Of a stretch of DNA of 64,000 nucleotides, positions 18,277-26,683 are shown piece after piece. Both the position numbers and the translations under genes were made by a program. Where the stretch lies: NCBI RefSeq assembly GCF_000613125.1, contig NZ_HG964497.1, positions 764,236 to 828,235 of the forward strand. The letters run 5' to 3'. The stretch comes from Bacillus sp. EB01. Lineage in GTDB: Bacteria > Bacillota > Bacilli > Bacillales > Cytobacillaceae. Positions within the stretch are counted from its first letter, which is position 1, and every line of letters starts with the position of its first letter. The notes beneath the pieces are model-generated. The model was not told where the DNA came from. It searched no databases and worked only from the letters and a program-made list of their open reading frames with translations.

Positions 18277-18414
18277 ATGGATCAGGACAACTTTTTCAAT
18301 AATCAGGACAACTTTTCATATATACAGGACATTTCCCAAAAAATACAGGACATTTCCCAAACGATTCAGGACACATTTTTAGATATTCAGGACAAACCAG
18401 TCCTGCAGCAGTGA
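18277..18414 (+). CDS. Small heptad-repeat ORF (45 aa) in a 21-bp repeat array
   Basis: The ATG at 18277 follows GGAGGT at ideal spacing and opens a 45-codon frame ending TGA 18412-18414. The DNA is an imperfect 21-bp tandem repeat (CAGGACA recurring every 21 bases, six times). The peptide is therefore a run of seven-residue units with I-Q-D-I/T-S/F in register, for example YIQDISQ, KIQDISQ, TIQDTFL. Seven-residue periodicity with Ile fits a short amphipathic helix. It may be a real small protein, or a non-coding repeat that happens to be open; the ribosome binding site argues for translation. An imperfect inverted repeat (TTAGGT near 18226, complement before the ribosome binding site) precedes it. 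Confidence 0.5.
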   Translation: MDQDNFFNNQDNFSYIQDISQKIQDISQTIQDTFLDIQDKPVLQQ

Positions 18415-18491
18415 GGCGAATTACCTTAGAAAAAAATAGGGAAAGCAGCCAAACTGGGGTGAGTAGATAAATTGCCCCTGCTAACCCCTAT

Positions 18492-19376
18492 TCACTCCAG
18501 GCTTGCTGTTCCGCCAACTCCCTGCCTTAATTTATAAACGACAGACCCAATGGCTGCTGCCCACAGGATAGCAAGGCTTCCGTAAGTGAATAAACTGATT
18601 GTCTGAGATACATCTAGTGTCCCCAACAAAGTACGGATGTTGGTTAAAATGATGATTCCACCTACAAGAGTTCCCAAAAGGTTTGTCGGAATGATTTTCA
18701 CAAGCCAAGCCGCGATTGGTGCTGCAATCAAGCCGCCTATCATCAAGGCAATAACCCATTGAACGTTGATTTGTGACCAGCCAAGCGTCAAAAGAAAGCC
18801 GATCGTTGAAGAGACCGCAATCGCGAATTCGCTTGTATCAACAGAGCCAATAACTTTTCTCGGCTCCATCTTGCTGCTTGTCAGCAATACTGGAGTTGCG
18901 ATTGGACCCCAGCCTCCTCCGCCCGTTGCATCAAAAAAACCTGCAATAAAACCAAGCGGGACAAAGAACTTTTTGCCTTTCTTTTTAATAGAAGGTTGGT
19001 TTGTTGTGGAAAACTTAAACAGAAACCGGTAGATAACGAAAACACCTAACAGGAGAAGGAATACGGAAACATAAGGTTTTATTATATCGCCGGGGATGCT
19101 TCCCAGAAAAATTGCCCCGAGAAAAGCACCTATTGACCCAGGGATGATTAGTTTGTAAACAACTTGTTTATCGACATTTCCAAACCGGATATGCGATACA
19201 CCGGATGCCGCTGTTGTAACAACCTCTGCCATGTGCACAGAAGCGGATGCCACGGCGGGAGCAATTCCAAACATGAGCAGCAATGACGTTGAGGTAACCC
19301 CGTATGCCATGCCAAGGGAACCATCAACCAGCTGTGCTGCCAGGCCAATGAACGCAAGAATAATAAGCCTCCTCAA
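18492..19376 (-). CDS. TSUP-family exporter (TauE/SafE type)
   Basis: 294 aa with about eight membrane segments. It has the TSUP repeats LVDGSLGMAYGVTSTSLLL near the N-terminus and GFIAGFFDATGGGGWGPIAT in the middle, the two conserved motifs of TauE/SafE-like anion transporters. Members move sulfite, sulfoacetate, thiosulfate or related organosulfur anions. The TTG start at 19376 follows AAGGAGAG. It is divergent from an Rrf2 regulator gene (170 bases apart) and 1.6 kb from the sulfolactate cluster, so sulfite or sulfolactate export is an attractive inference. Confidence 0.88.
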   Translation of the reverse strand: MRRLIILAFIGLAAQLVDGSLGMAYGVTSTSLLLMFGIAPAVASASVHMAEVVTTAASGVSHIRFGNVDKQVVYKLIIPGSIGAFLGAIFLGSIPGDIIKPYVSVFLLLLGVFVIYRFLFKFSTTNQPSIKKKGKKFFVPLGFIAGFFDATGGGGWGPIATPVLLTSSKMEPRKVIGSVDTSEFAIAVSSTIGFLLTLGWSQINVQWVIALMIGGLIAAPIAAWLVKIIPTNLLGTLVGGIIILTNIRTLLGTLDVSQTISLFTYGSLAILWAAAIGSVVYKLRQGVGGTASLE

Positions 19377-19546
19377 TGATATCTCTCCTTTTTTATAAAA
19401 ATGCTGAATAGACTAGTTAGAAGCATTCTATATTGGTGATTGTTGACTAATCTAATCAAGTTTGTAACGTACAATATGTCGGGACAAAAATGAAGGTTCT
19501 TCGTTTGGGGAAGATTGGATGAATGCCTATATAAGGAGGGGGAGCG

Positions 19547-19969
19547 ATGAGGCTATCGAGCAGGGGAGAATATGCGCTGCGGGCACTTATTTGCCTCGGA
19601 AGTGACGAAAGCAGGCTAGTCCCGATCAGTGAAATAGCAGAGAAGACACTTGTCCCAATCAATTATTTGGAACAGCTGCTTCTGCAGCTGAAACGAAACG
19701 GCTACGTCCAAAGCAAGCGTGGAGTACACGGTGGATATAAACTTAGCAGAAGCGCGAATGATATTGTCATTGGTGAGGTGATTCGGAATCTGGAGGGTCC
19801 CCTGGCGCCAATGGGATGTGTCAGCATAACATCGTATGAGAGCTGTCCCCTGGAAGCTGGCTGTATGCTGAAGCCTTTATGGGCCCTAGTTAGAGATACA
19901 GTTGCACAGCTGCTCGATCATACAACCCTTAAGGATTTGCTGGATGGCAAGGTGTATAGCAGCCAATGA
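19547..19969 (+). CDS. Rrf2-family transcriptional regulator with three cysteines
   Basis: 140 aa. The N-terminal winged helix is typical (MRLSSRGEYALRALICL, then VPINYLEQLLLQLKRNGYV and the wing RGVHGGYKLSR). The C-terminal part holds Cys91, Cys100 and Cys106, the arrangement used by Rrf2 proteins such as IscR and NsrR to bind an Fe-S cluster, though the first spacing is longer than usual. It could sense NO, iron or sulfur status. The divergent TSUP exporter is the likely target. CymR of B. subtilis is also Rrf2 but lacks this triad. Confidence 0.88.
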   Translation: MRLSSRGEYALRALICLGSDESRLVPISEIAEKTLVPINYLEQLLLQLKRNGYVQSKRGVHGGYKLSRSANDIVIGEVIRNLEGPLAPMGCVSITSYESCPLEAGCMLKPLWALVRDTVAQLLDHTTLKDLLDGKVYSSQ

Positions 19970-19992
19970 ACTTTTTAGAGCAGTCCTCTTTC

Positions 19993-20017
19993 ATTGAAAA
20001 TGATTATCATTTACAAT
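19993..20017 (+). promoter_or_regulatory. Fur box upstream of hmoA
   Basis: A nearly perfect palindrome ATTGAAAATGATTATCATTT continuing to 20017. It contains the 7-1-7 Fur motif (TGAAAAT-G-ATTATCA type), 34-58 bases before the HmoA start. It predicts derepression under iron starvation. Confidence 0.85.
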
Positions 20018-20050
20018 GAGGATAGTCACTAAATGAATGGGGATGGTACA

Positions 20051-20374
20051 ATGTTTGTCCAAATGCGAAGAATGACCATTACAGAAGGAAATTCCGAAAA
20101 AGTAGTTGAACGTTTCAGCAAGCCCGGCATCATTGAGGAACAGGAAGGATTTGTAGACCTGACCATTATGGTAAAAAAGGTCCGCCGCGGTGAGGAAGAA
20201 GTCATCATCCAAATTCGCTGGGAATCCGAACAATACTGGAAACAGTGGGAAAAAAGCGATGCCCATATCGCCGGCCATAAAGCAAACCTTGGCAAGCCGA
20301 AGCCTGAGTATATCATCAGCTCTGAATCGGGATTGTATGAAGTTGCTGCTGTAAAAGGGCCAGCAACGAACTGA
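20051..20374 (+). CDS. hmoA: Heme-degrading monooxygenase, HmoA type
   Basis: About 107 aa of the antibiotic-biosynthesis monooxygenase (ABM) fold. It has RFSKPGIIEEQEGFVDLTIM, then IQIRWESEQYWKQWEKSDAH, matching the HmoA/IsdG pattern. The reaction is oxidative cleavage of haem to release iron. The start is taken as ATG 20051; an in-frame ATG six codons earlier overlaps the ribosome binding region. The Fur box directly upstream supports an iron-acquisition role. It is a single gene. Confidence 0.85.
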   Translation: MFVQMRRMTITEGNSEKVVERFSKPGIIEEQEGFVDLTIMVKKVRRGEEEVIIQIRWESEQYWKQWEKSDAHIAGHKANLGKPKPEYIISSESGLYEVAAVKGPATN

Positions 20375-20388
20375 ATAAGTGGATTGAT

Positions 20389-20427
20389 GTAATGCAAGCA
20401 GCCAATCACATTACGGTTTACTGCTTT
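20389..20427 (+). terminator. Probable terminator of hmoA
   Basis: GTAATG pairs with CATTAC, and an alternative AAGCAG pairs with CTGCTT before TTTTTTAA. The T-run is clear but the stem is ambiguous. Confidence 0.45.
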
Positions 20428-20477
20428 TTTAATTCAATGTTTGAATATAGAGGCAATAACGATTTTGCTTCCACTTC

Positions 20478-20640
20478 CATTGGCATCGTTTCAGTATTTG
20501 TTTCTTGTTGAAATGGTTCCAATAAACTCTATTGGAACCATTTCACCCTCTTTTCCTCCCCAAAATGAGTCCAATAAGCGCTATTGGCATCATTTCGCAT
20601 CCCCTTCCTGCCCAAAGTGTGTCCAATGATTCCGTATCAA
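20478..20640. repeat. 52-bp-period dyad repeats, family B, cluster 1
   Basis: The right arm TATTGGNNNCATTT or its equivalent begins at 20478 and 20530, and the left arm AAATG..CCAATA at 20511, 20563 and about 20614, a 52/51 spacing. The unit at 20510-20544 is a perfect 15-bp inverted repeat with a five-base loop. It occupies the gap of about 590 bases between hmoA and the VOC gene; the rest of that gap (20641-20968) shows only a few possible promoters and a short T-rich hairpin near 20930. Confidence 0.88.
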
Positions 20641-20968
20641 TTTGTTTGTCTGGCACTTTGTTTACTTGGAGGTTGTTCCGATGTTTAATGATGTGTCTGA
20701 AATATGAAATTCTCGAGTATGTGTTGTGAATCCTAGGAAATATTTAAAATATCTCGGATAAGTAGTAAAAGTACCGGATAAAACTAGTAAACAATTGTAA
20801 AAAATCATCCGGATTAACAGAATTGTTAAATGGGCCTCTGTCATCCGGAATTGCCAAAGAAGGATTCCTTGGACATAATTATAGGCCGATAAAGAAACAA
20901 GGAATTTACCACATAGGAAACGAAAAAAAACCGGTTCAGCACAAAAAAACTGAACCGGCCTTTCCCTA

Positions 20969-21367
20969 TTAATAAATCATACTATCATCGTGATAATACT
21001 TAAATTCTAGCAAATTGTTGGCAGGGTCAATCAGGAAGAAGGTGACATGTTCCTCCCGCTTGCCGGCAAACCGGACCATCAGCTCCTGGAAAAAGCGGAG
21101 CTCGTTTTTCTGTGCATGCTCGAGCGCCTGATCGAATTCGTCGCGATCGACAAACGTAATCCCAAAATGGCGCGGATACATTTTCGGGACAAGGTCGATT
21201 TTGTCTGGATTCAGATGGCAGACAACCTGGTCGCCGAAGAAGTCAAAGGTAACCCGGTCATGGTACCTTCTGCAAAGGCGGCAGCCAAGCTTTTCATAAA
21301 AATCAACTGTTTCATCGAGGTCCTTGCATGGAATCGCAAGGTGGAATACTTTATTCGTATCTCTCAT
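20969..21367 (-). CDS. VOC-family (glyoxalase-like) protein
   Basis: 132 aa, two beta-alpha-beta-beta-beta modules. It opens VFHLAIPCKDLDETVDFYEK, has RHFGITFVDRDEFD in the middle and ends DPANNLLEFKYY, giving the usual His/Glu metal ligands of VOC enzymes. The frame is open far upstream, but ATG 21367 has AAAGGAG ahead of it. It is the last gene of the comB-comA-VOC operon, so a lyase, isomerase or dioxygenase step linked to sulfolactate metabolism is possible. The exact reaction is unknown. Confidence 0.85.
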   Translation of the reverse strand: MRDTNKVFHLAIPCKDLDETVDFYEKLGCRLCRRYHDRVTFDFFGDQVVCHLNPDKIDLVPKMYPRHFGITFVDRDEFDQALEHAQKNELRFFQELMVRFAGKREEHVTFFLIDPANNLLEFKYYHDDSMIY

Positions 21368-21380
21368 ATTGAAAACTCCT

Positions 21381-22139
21381 TTAGATGAAAAATGTGTCAG
21401 ACCGTAATCCGAGCCGCAGTGTTTCAAGGGCAATCGCGTCTGAGAATGGGATGTTGGCCAAATTGACATTTGAACCTGCAATCCGTATAAAAGAGGTTTG
21501 CATTTTTTTATTTGGTGCTTCAAAGATCACCCTATCCAGGGCAAGCCCCGATCCGATAATTTCTTCAATAATATCAAAGCGCATTTCCCCAGAAGCATGG
21601 CAGATACCACTCGTGCCGCTTTCCCTTGCTTCAGTGATAACCTTGCTGGCGCCTGCTTCGAAATCCTCATGGATGAAATCCAGCCATTCGGACGATTCAG
21701 CTGTGACACTGCTGTCTTTGCTGCCTACCTCACTGAAAACACAAAATTCCTTCGAAAAATCGGCAATATGACGGGCTTTTTCTTTATTGGAAATCGGCAG
21801 TGTTCCGTTGGAGATTTCAATGTATTTGCAATCGTATCTTTTACAATAGGAATAATAATCGTCCAGTTTGCTTTGGCTAAGAAATTTTTCGAAAAGAGTC
21901 CCGCCAAAGAAATAGTCGATGCCATTTTCCTTAAGACAGAAAATTTTTTCTCCGAGACTCGATGTAACAACCGATGTACCCCAGCCAAACTTAACAAAAT
22001 CAACAAAGCTGGCGGAGGACTTAATGGTATCCTTAAAAACAGCCTCGGGAATGCCGTTGTCAATCAATATCGTCAGACCTTTAACCCTCGGTTTTCTTTC
22101 CCGGGCGGGCAGGTCCAATCCAGTGTAATTCATGCTCAT
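21381..22139 (-). CDS. comA: Phosphosulfolactate synthase (ComA/YitD type)
   Basis: 252 aa. Conserved blocks include SFVDFVKFGWGTSVVTS, YIEISNGTLPISNKEK, KVITEARESGTSGIC and NLANIPFSDAIALETLRLGL, the ComA/YitD family pattern. The enzyme adds sulfite to phosphoenolpyruvate to give 2-phospho-3-sulfolactate. In methanogens this begins coenzyme M synthesis; in B. subtilis the homologue YitD is linked to spore sulfolactate. ATG 22139 follows GAGGGTGA and overlaps comB by 59 bases. It sits beside the sulfate-reduction genes that would supply sulfite. Confidence 0.93.
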   Translation of the reverse strand: MSMNYTGLDLPARERKPRVKGLTILIDNGIPEAVFKDTIKSSASFVDFVKFGWGTSVVTSSLGEKIFCLKENGIDYFFGGTLFEKFLSQSKLDDYYSYCKRYDCKYIEISNGTLPISNKEKARHIADFSKEFCVFSEVGSKDSSVTAESSEWLDFIHEDFEAGASKVITEARESGTSGICHASGEMRFDIIEEIIGSGLALDRVIFEAPNKKMQTSFIRIAGSNVNLANIPFSDAIALETLRLGLRSDTFFI

Positions 22140-22818
22140 TCACCCTCACTAATCGTGGCAGCTTTTTCGAACAGTCCACATACATCACAAAATCGCAATC
22201 CAGCACGTTTGTGCAAAAAGAAATGTCTTCTTCAATAAATTCAGGCTGGTCCGGGTCAAAAAACTTTTCCGCCTGCCTGCATCCTCTGATTCGCTCAACG
22301 ACTTCAGACTTATCCACAGATTTATCCCCAACAATCATTGCTTTGATATACTCAGCACATGCAAGATCGTCATCGCCTTCAGGATGGGAGGCAATGATCG
22401 TTACTGTTGCTCCTGGCCCGCACAGCTTTCTGGCGACTTCCGCTGTTTTTTTAGCATTGGAAAAGCCGGTCACTAACATAGCTTCCGCACCGAGCGCATT
22501 CAGTGTTGCCTTTACACCGTTGGTCGTTTTCTGGACAAGTGTTCTTCCCGCTACGTCGGCTGCAGCCATCCTTTTCGGGGAATTGTCAAAGTCAAAGCCC
22601 GGAATTGCAAGGCCGCCTATTTCCCCGGCGAGAAGATAATCAGGATTTGATTTTTTTAAAAGAATGGCTTCATCCGCAGTCCCGGAAAGCACGATTTCCT
22701 TTGCCCCCCGATGGAAGGCGTAATGGGCAACCGTGAAAGCCCGAATCACATCAATGACAATTGTAATGTTGGAGGGAGGCAGATCATGGCTGTGCCCTTG
22801 AAAAATAGTCACGTTCAT
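22081..22818 (-). CDS. comB: 2-phosphosulfolactate phosphatase (ComB/YitC type)
   Basis: 245 aa. It starts MNVTIFQGHSHDLPPSN and has TIVIDVIRAFTVAHYAF, LAGEIGGLAIPGFDFDNSP and RTLVQKTTNGVKAT, all typical ComB blocks. It hydrolyses 2-phospho-3-sulfolactate to 3-sulfolactate and phosphate with Mg2+. First gene of the comB-comA-VOC operon; ATG 22818 follows TAGGAG. It is divergent from cysH, with a 190-base shared promoter region. Confidence 0.93.
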   Translation of the reverse strand: MNVTIFQGHSHDLPPSNITIVIDVIRAFTVAHYAFHRGAKEIVLSGTADEAILLKKSNPDYLLAGEIGGLAIPGFDFDNSPKRMAAADVAGRTLVQKTTNGVKATLNALGAEAMLVTGFSNAKKTAEVARKLCGPGATVTIIASHPEGDDDLACAEYIKAMIVGDKSVDKSEVVERIRGCRQAEKFFDPDQPEFIEEDISFCTNVLDCDFVMYVDCSKKLPRLVRVNEHELHWIGPARPGKKTEG

Positions 22819-22849
22819 TTGTGGACTCCTATCCCTTAAATCTCTTCAA

Positions 22850-22876
22850 AAGTATATGCCCAGATTGAAAATGCGT
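22850..22876 (-). promoter_or_regulatory. Possible mother-cell sigma (SigK-like) promoter of comB
   Basis: On the minus strand AC (22876-22875), then 16 bases, then CATATACTT (22858-22850), close to the SigK pattern AC-N16-CATANNNTA, about 32 bases before the comB start. Short motifs like this are weak on their own. It is consistent with sulfolactate being a spore product in B. subtilis. Confidence 0.3.
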
Positions 22877-23006
22877 ACCTAATCCATTTCATTTTTTGAA
22901 ATAGGCTTTTACCAGCAAGAACCTTTTTTATGAAAATTGAATAACCTGTACGTAGGTTTTTACCTAGTTGGGTGCCCCGGCACATGAAGATAGCGAGGGG
23001 ATGGAG

Positions 23007-23729
23007 ATGGGAAAGGCTTTAACATATGAAACGTGGGAGGAAGAGAAGGCAGGGCAAGTATTTGGAAGCAATGCGGATTCAATGGAAGTCCTCAAGTGGG
23101 CCTTCAAGGAATATGGAGATGAAATCGTCTACGCCTGCAGTTTCGGGGCGGAAGGTATTGTTCTGCTTGACCTTATTTCGAAGGTGAACAGAAATGCAAC
23201 GATTCTCTTTTTGGACACCGACCTGCATTTTAAGGAGACATACGAACTAATTGATTCGGTAAAAAAGAGATATCCGGGTTTTACAATAAAAATGGTGAAG
23301 CCAGCTATGACATTAAGCAGCCAGGAAGAGGCCCATGGGAAGGAACTGTGGAAATGCAATCCAAACCTTTGCTGCAAAATAAGGAAAGTTGAGCCGCTTG
23401 CAAGCGAGCTTGGCCAAGTTGGTGCCTGGATATCCGGGCTGAGAAGGGAACAGTCCGAAACCCGCAAGCATGTTCAATTCATTAATAAAGATGAAAACTT
23501 TAAAAATATAAAAATTTGCCCGCTCATTCATTGGACATGGAAGGATATTTGGATGTATATCGAGCTGAACAAACTTCCCTATAATCCTTTGCATGACAAA
23601 AGCTACCCATCTATCGGCTGCGAGCCATGCACAAAACCGGTTACAGATGGCGGGGATATGCGCTCCGGCCGCTGGGCGACTAGCCAGAAAACCGAATGCG
23701 GGCTGCATAATGCCAGCGGAAGCAGTTAA
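23007..23729 (+). CDS. cysH: APS/PAPS reductase (CysH/YitB)
   Basis: About 240 aa. The N-terminal P-loop-like PP motif is [14 protein letters not shown]. The paired cysteines CC in [11 protein letters not shown] and CxxC in IGCEPCT are the [4Fe-4S] ligands of assimilatory APS reductases. The catalytic cysteine is in the C-terminal ECGLH. It reduces adenylyl sulfate (and in Bacilli also PAPS) to sulfite with thioredoxin. Start ATG 23007 is preferred because GAGGGG lies six bases ahead; earlier in-frame starts exist. First gene of cysH-sat-cysC. Confidence 0.93.
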   Translation: MGKALTYETWEEEKAGQVFGSNADSMEVLKWAFKEYGDEIVYACSFGAEGIVLLDLISKVNRNATILFLDTDLHFKETYELIDSVKKRYPGFTIKMVKPAMTLSSQEEAHGKELWKCNPNLCCKIRKVEPLASELGQVGAWISGLRREQSETRKHVQFINKDENFKNIKICPLIHWTWKDIWMYIELNKLPYNPLHDKSYPSIGCEPCTKPVTDGGDMRSGRWATSQKTECGLHNASGSS

Positions 23730-23771
23730 CGGTCTATAAAAGCTGACACGACTATGTTAGGAGGAAGTGAC

Positions 23772-24935
23772 ATGATTCAGCCCCATGGGGGAATTTTAGT
23801 AAATCTTGTGAATAAGGAGTATCCGATCCCGAAACATTCCCTGGCGATTGAACTTGATGCGATGGCCCTCAGCGACCTGGAATTGATTGCGATTGGCGCC
23901 TATAGCCCGCTTGTAGGTTTTATGGGAAAAAAAGATTACCAGTCAGTTGTAGAAAATATGCGCCTCGAGGATGGAACCGTTTGGAGCATCCCCATTACAC
24001 TCGCAGTTTCAAAGACAGCCGCCAAACAAATTGGACCTACAGACACTGTCAGGCTTGAGAAGGATGGCGTCGTATACGGGGTGATGTTGATTACTGACAA
24101 GTTCATTCCAGACAAGAAAAAGGAAGCAAGGCATGTGTACAAGACTGATGACTTGGAGCATCCAGGGGTAAAAAAACTGTTTGAACGAGAAGAGGTCTAC
24201 ATTGGCGGCCCGATTGTGATGGTCAGGAGGCCAGAGAACCCCTATCCAGCTGAAAATCGCGACCCGAGGGAAACCCGGGAGCTATTCAGGAAAAATCACT
24301 GGAGTACTGTTGTTGGCTTTCAGACGAGGAATCCGATTCACAGAGCCCATGAATACCTTCAAAAGTGTGCGCTCGAAACGGTTGATGGCCTATTTCTGCA
24401 CCCACTTGTCGGAGAAACAAAGGCCGATGATGTACCAAGTGATATCAGAATGAAAAGCTATAAAGCACTTATTGAAAACTATTACCCGAAGGATAGAGTG
24501 CTACTATCCGTCTTTCCAGCAGCGATGCGTTATGCTGGTCCCCGTGAAGCCATTTTTCACGCGCTTATCCGGAAAAATTACGGCTGTACTCATTTCATCG
24601 TTGGCCGCGACCATGCCGGAGTAGGCAATTATTACGGAACCTATGACGCCCAGAAGATATTCAGTAATTTTAAAAAAGAGGAAATTGGCATCCAAACTCT
24701 GTTTTTTGAAAACAGCTATTTTTGCAAGGCATGCGGCAATATGGCGTCTGTCAAAACATGTCCTCACGGCAAGGAACACCATGTATCCTTGTCAGGAACA
24801 AAAGTAAGGGCAATGCTCAATAATGGCGATGCGCCTCCTAAGGAGTACAGCCGTCCAGAGGTCGCCGAGATATTAATCGAGGGAATGACAAAGCGGGCTG
24901 GCAGCCTTCAGGAGTCGGTGGTTAAACATGACTGA
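23772..24935 (+). CDS. sat: Sulfate adenylyltransferase (ATP sulfurylase)
   Basis: 387 aa, the length of bacterial single-chain Sat (YitA). It contains [17 protein letters not shown], with the QTRNPxHRAHE nucleotide-binding motif, and [12 protein letters not shown], plus a zinc-like CxxC...C set in [17 protein letters not shown]. It makes APS from sulfate and ATP. ATG 23772 follows AGGAGG. The next gene overlaps its end by eight bases. Confidence 0.95.
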   Translation: MIQPHGGILVNLVNKEYPIPKHSLAIELDAMALSDLELIAIGAYSPLVGFMGKKDYQSVVENMRLEDGTVWSIPITLAVSKTAAKQIGPTDTVRLEKDGVVYGVMLITDKFIPDKKKEARHVYKTDDLEHPGVKKLFEREEVYIGGPIVMVRRPENPYPAENRDPRETRELFRKNHWSTVVGFQTRNPIHRAHEYLQKCALETVDGLFLHPLVGETKADDVPSDIRMKSYKALIENYYPKDRVLLSVFPAAMRYAGPREAIFHALIRKNYGCTHFIVGRDHAGVGNYYGTYDAQKIFSNFKKEEIGIQTLFFENSYFCKACGNMASVKTCPHGKEHHVSLSGTKVRAMLNNGDAPPKEYSRPEVAEILIEGMTKRAGSLQESVVKHD

Positions 24936-25521
24936 GCATATAGTCTGGCACCCAGCCGCTATTACTAAGGAAGAACGCAGGAAATTAAACGGCCATAACA
25001 GCTTCGTGCTCTGGTTTACCGGCCTTTCCGGCTCTGGTAAATCGACACTTGCCAATGAAGTTGACCGCAAGCTTCATAGTCTTGGTGTGAGGAGTTATGT
25101 ACTGGATGGGGACAATATCCGCCAAGGCTTGAACCAGGGGCTCGGCTTCAGCAAGGAAGACAGGATTGAAAACATCCGCCGGATCGGTGAGGTTTCCAAA
25201 CTTTTTGTTGATAGCGGACAAATTGTCCTGACTGCGTTCATTTCCCCATTCCGCGAAGACCGCGATAGCGTAAGAGCGCTGTTTGAACAGGGTGAATTTA
25301 TTGAGGTATGGGTGCAATGCCCGCTTGAGGTATGCGAAAAAAGGGATGTTAAAGGCCTGTATCAAAAAGCCCGGAATGGTGAAATTAAGGAATTTACAGG
25401 GATTAATTCCCCGTATGAACCCCCGCTGAATCCTGAGATTATCATCAATACTTCGGAATGCATGGTTGCTGATGCCGCGCAATGTATCATCAAGTATATA
25501 CGGGAGAGGGGCTTTATCTAA
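24928..25521 (+). CDS. cysC: Adenylylsulfate kinase
   Basis: 197 aa with Walker A GLSGSGKS (residues 32-39), [20 protein letters not shown], and [10 protein letters not shown], all APS kinase motifs. It phosphorylates APS to PAPS. It overlaps sat by eight bases, so translation is coupled. Because the linked reductase has iron-sulfur ligands and may take APS directly, the kinase may be dispensable for sulfite formation or may feed other PAPS uses. Confidence 0.95.
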   Translation: MTEHIVWHPAAITKEERRKLNGHNSFVLWFTGLSGSGKSTLANEVDRKLHSLGVRSYVLDGDNIRQGLNQGLGFSKEDRIENIRRIGEVSKLFVDSGQIVLTAFISPFREDRDSVRALFEQGEFIEVWVQCPLEVCEKRDVKGLYQKARNGEIKEFTGINSPYEPPLNPEIIINTSECMVADAAQCIIKYIRERGFI

Positions 25522-25527
25522 GAAGAG

Positions 25528-25558
25528 AAAAGTTCCGGGTAATTTCCCCGGAACTTTT
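25528..25558. terminator. Bidirectional terminator after cysC
   Basis: 12-bp perfect stem AAAAGTTCCGGG with CCCGGAACTTTT between convergent genes, with T-runs in both directions. Confidence 0.88.
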
Positions 25559-25563
25559 CTTAA

Positions 25564-26481
25564 CTAAATTGATGTCTTTGATAGGGCCATTTGGTCCTCA
25601 GGAAGAGCCTTCGTTGTTCCATCGCTGTTCAAAACGTTCCGCCATGTATATTTTGGCTTATAGCCGAGGAATTTCTTAGCCTTGTCATGGGACATCAATG
25701 TTTCATATCCTTCAATGTCCTTTTTTAGTTCCACGCTTGGGAAGTATTTTTCCACCAAGTACTGGCTCGGCTTCGGCATGATTGTATCCGGGGCGGTAAT
25801 ATGAAAAATATTATTTCCGAGATTATCTTTCTGAATGGCCAGCAGGCAAGCCTGTGCAGCATCCCTAACATCGCAGTAAGCCCAAGCGTTTTTCTTCTGA
25901 AGGTCCCATTGCTTTTCATCATTCCAATGCATAATTGGCAATTTTTCATATTCGTCAGGCTCATAGATATTGGCAAATCGTAGTGCTGCAATCTGCGTCT
26001 TATTACCTGAAAGATCAAAAAACATCTGTGAAAGGTTTTCGGTTAACCGCTTTACCATCGCATAGGAAGACTTGACTCGGGTTGGGTGTTTCTCATCTAC
26101 TGGCAGGTAGTGAAGTTCCTCTTCGACAAAAGGATAACCAAGAACGGTTTCGCTCGAGGCCCAAACAAGCTTAGGAATCTGGTGGTCTTTGCAGGCCTCC
26201 AAGATATTAAAGTTGACTAGCATATTGTTTTCAAACAGTGCCTGAGATGTATTTCTTACGTCAGTGGGAATGTTCCCAAGATGGACAACTCCGTATGCAC
26301 CTTTTAATAGCTGGGAAACCTGGCCGTAATCCTTCAATTCAACCTGAAGGAATTTAGGTGAAGCAGATTCTTCCCTCAATTTCCTGTCAGTGGCAATTAC
26401 CTCATAGCCTGCTTCCATAAACGTTCTGACAGTCCACCGGCCAATTTTTCCTGCTGCACCTGTGACAACAACCCTTTTCAC
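25564..26481 (-). CDS. NAD-dependent epimerase/dehydratase family protein
   Basis: 305 aa, extended short-chain dehydrogenase fold. The nucleotide motif TGAAGKIG is near residue 7, and the catalytic pair is SYAMVK (Tyr and Lys), with a serine in WASSETVLGYP. It resembles sugar-nucleotide epimerases and uronate dehydrogenases; the substrate is unknown. The GTG start at 26481 follows AAGGAG. It is a single gene. Confidence 0.85.
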   Translation of the reverse strand: MKRVVVTGAAGKIGRWTVRTFMEAGYEVIATDRKLREESASPKFLQVELKDYGQVSQLLKGAYGVVHLGNIPTDVRNTSQALFENNMLVNFNILEACKDHQIPKLVWASSETVLGYPFVEEELHYLPVDEKHPTRVKSSYAMVKRLTENLSQMFFDLSGNKTQIAALRFANIYEPDEYEKLPIMHWNDEKQWDLQKKNAWAYCDVRDAAQACLLAIQKDNLGNNIFHITAPDTIMPKPSQYLVEKYFPSVELKKDIEGYETLMSHDKAKKFLGYKPKYTWRNVLNSDGTTKALPEDQMALSKTSI

Positions 26482-26683
26482 ATTGCTTCGCTCCTTTTAA
26501 AAAGTCTTTGTTTTTGAATGGTTTTTATAAAATTACTTCGCCTGCCATCCTTTGTTAGAATCTCCTCTTCCTTACATTTTATTGAACTGACTTTCCTAGT
26601 AAATAGTGGTGTCTCCTTTATAATTTCAAGCTCTTTTTCTCATACTAGATTAGTGCTCATTTTGTCGGGAAAGGATTCTGTTT

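Noticed and set aside
21498-22238. 246-codon plus-strand frame across comA and comB
   Set aside because: Antisense to two well-supported genes; no ribosome binding site or motif.
22819-23006. A second SAM or T-box riboswitch upstream of cysH
   Set aside because: No conserved core, no terminator and no antiterminator could be found.
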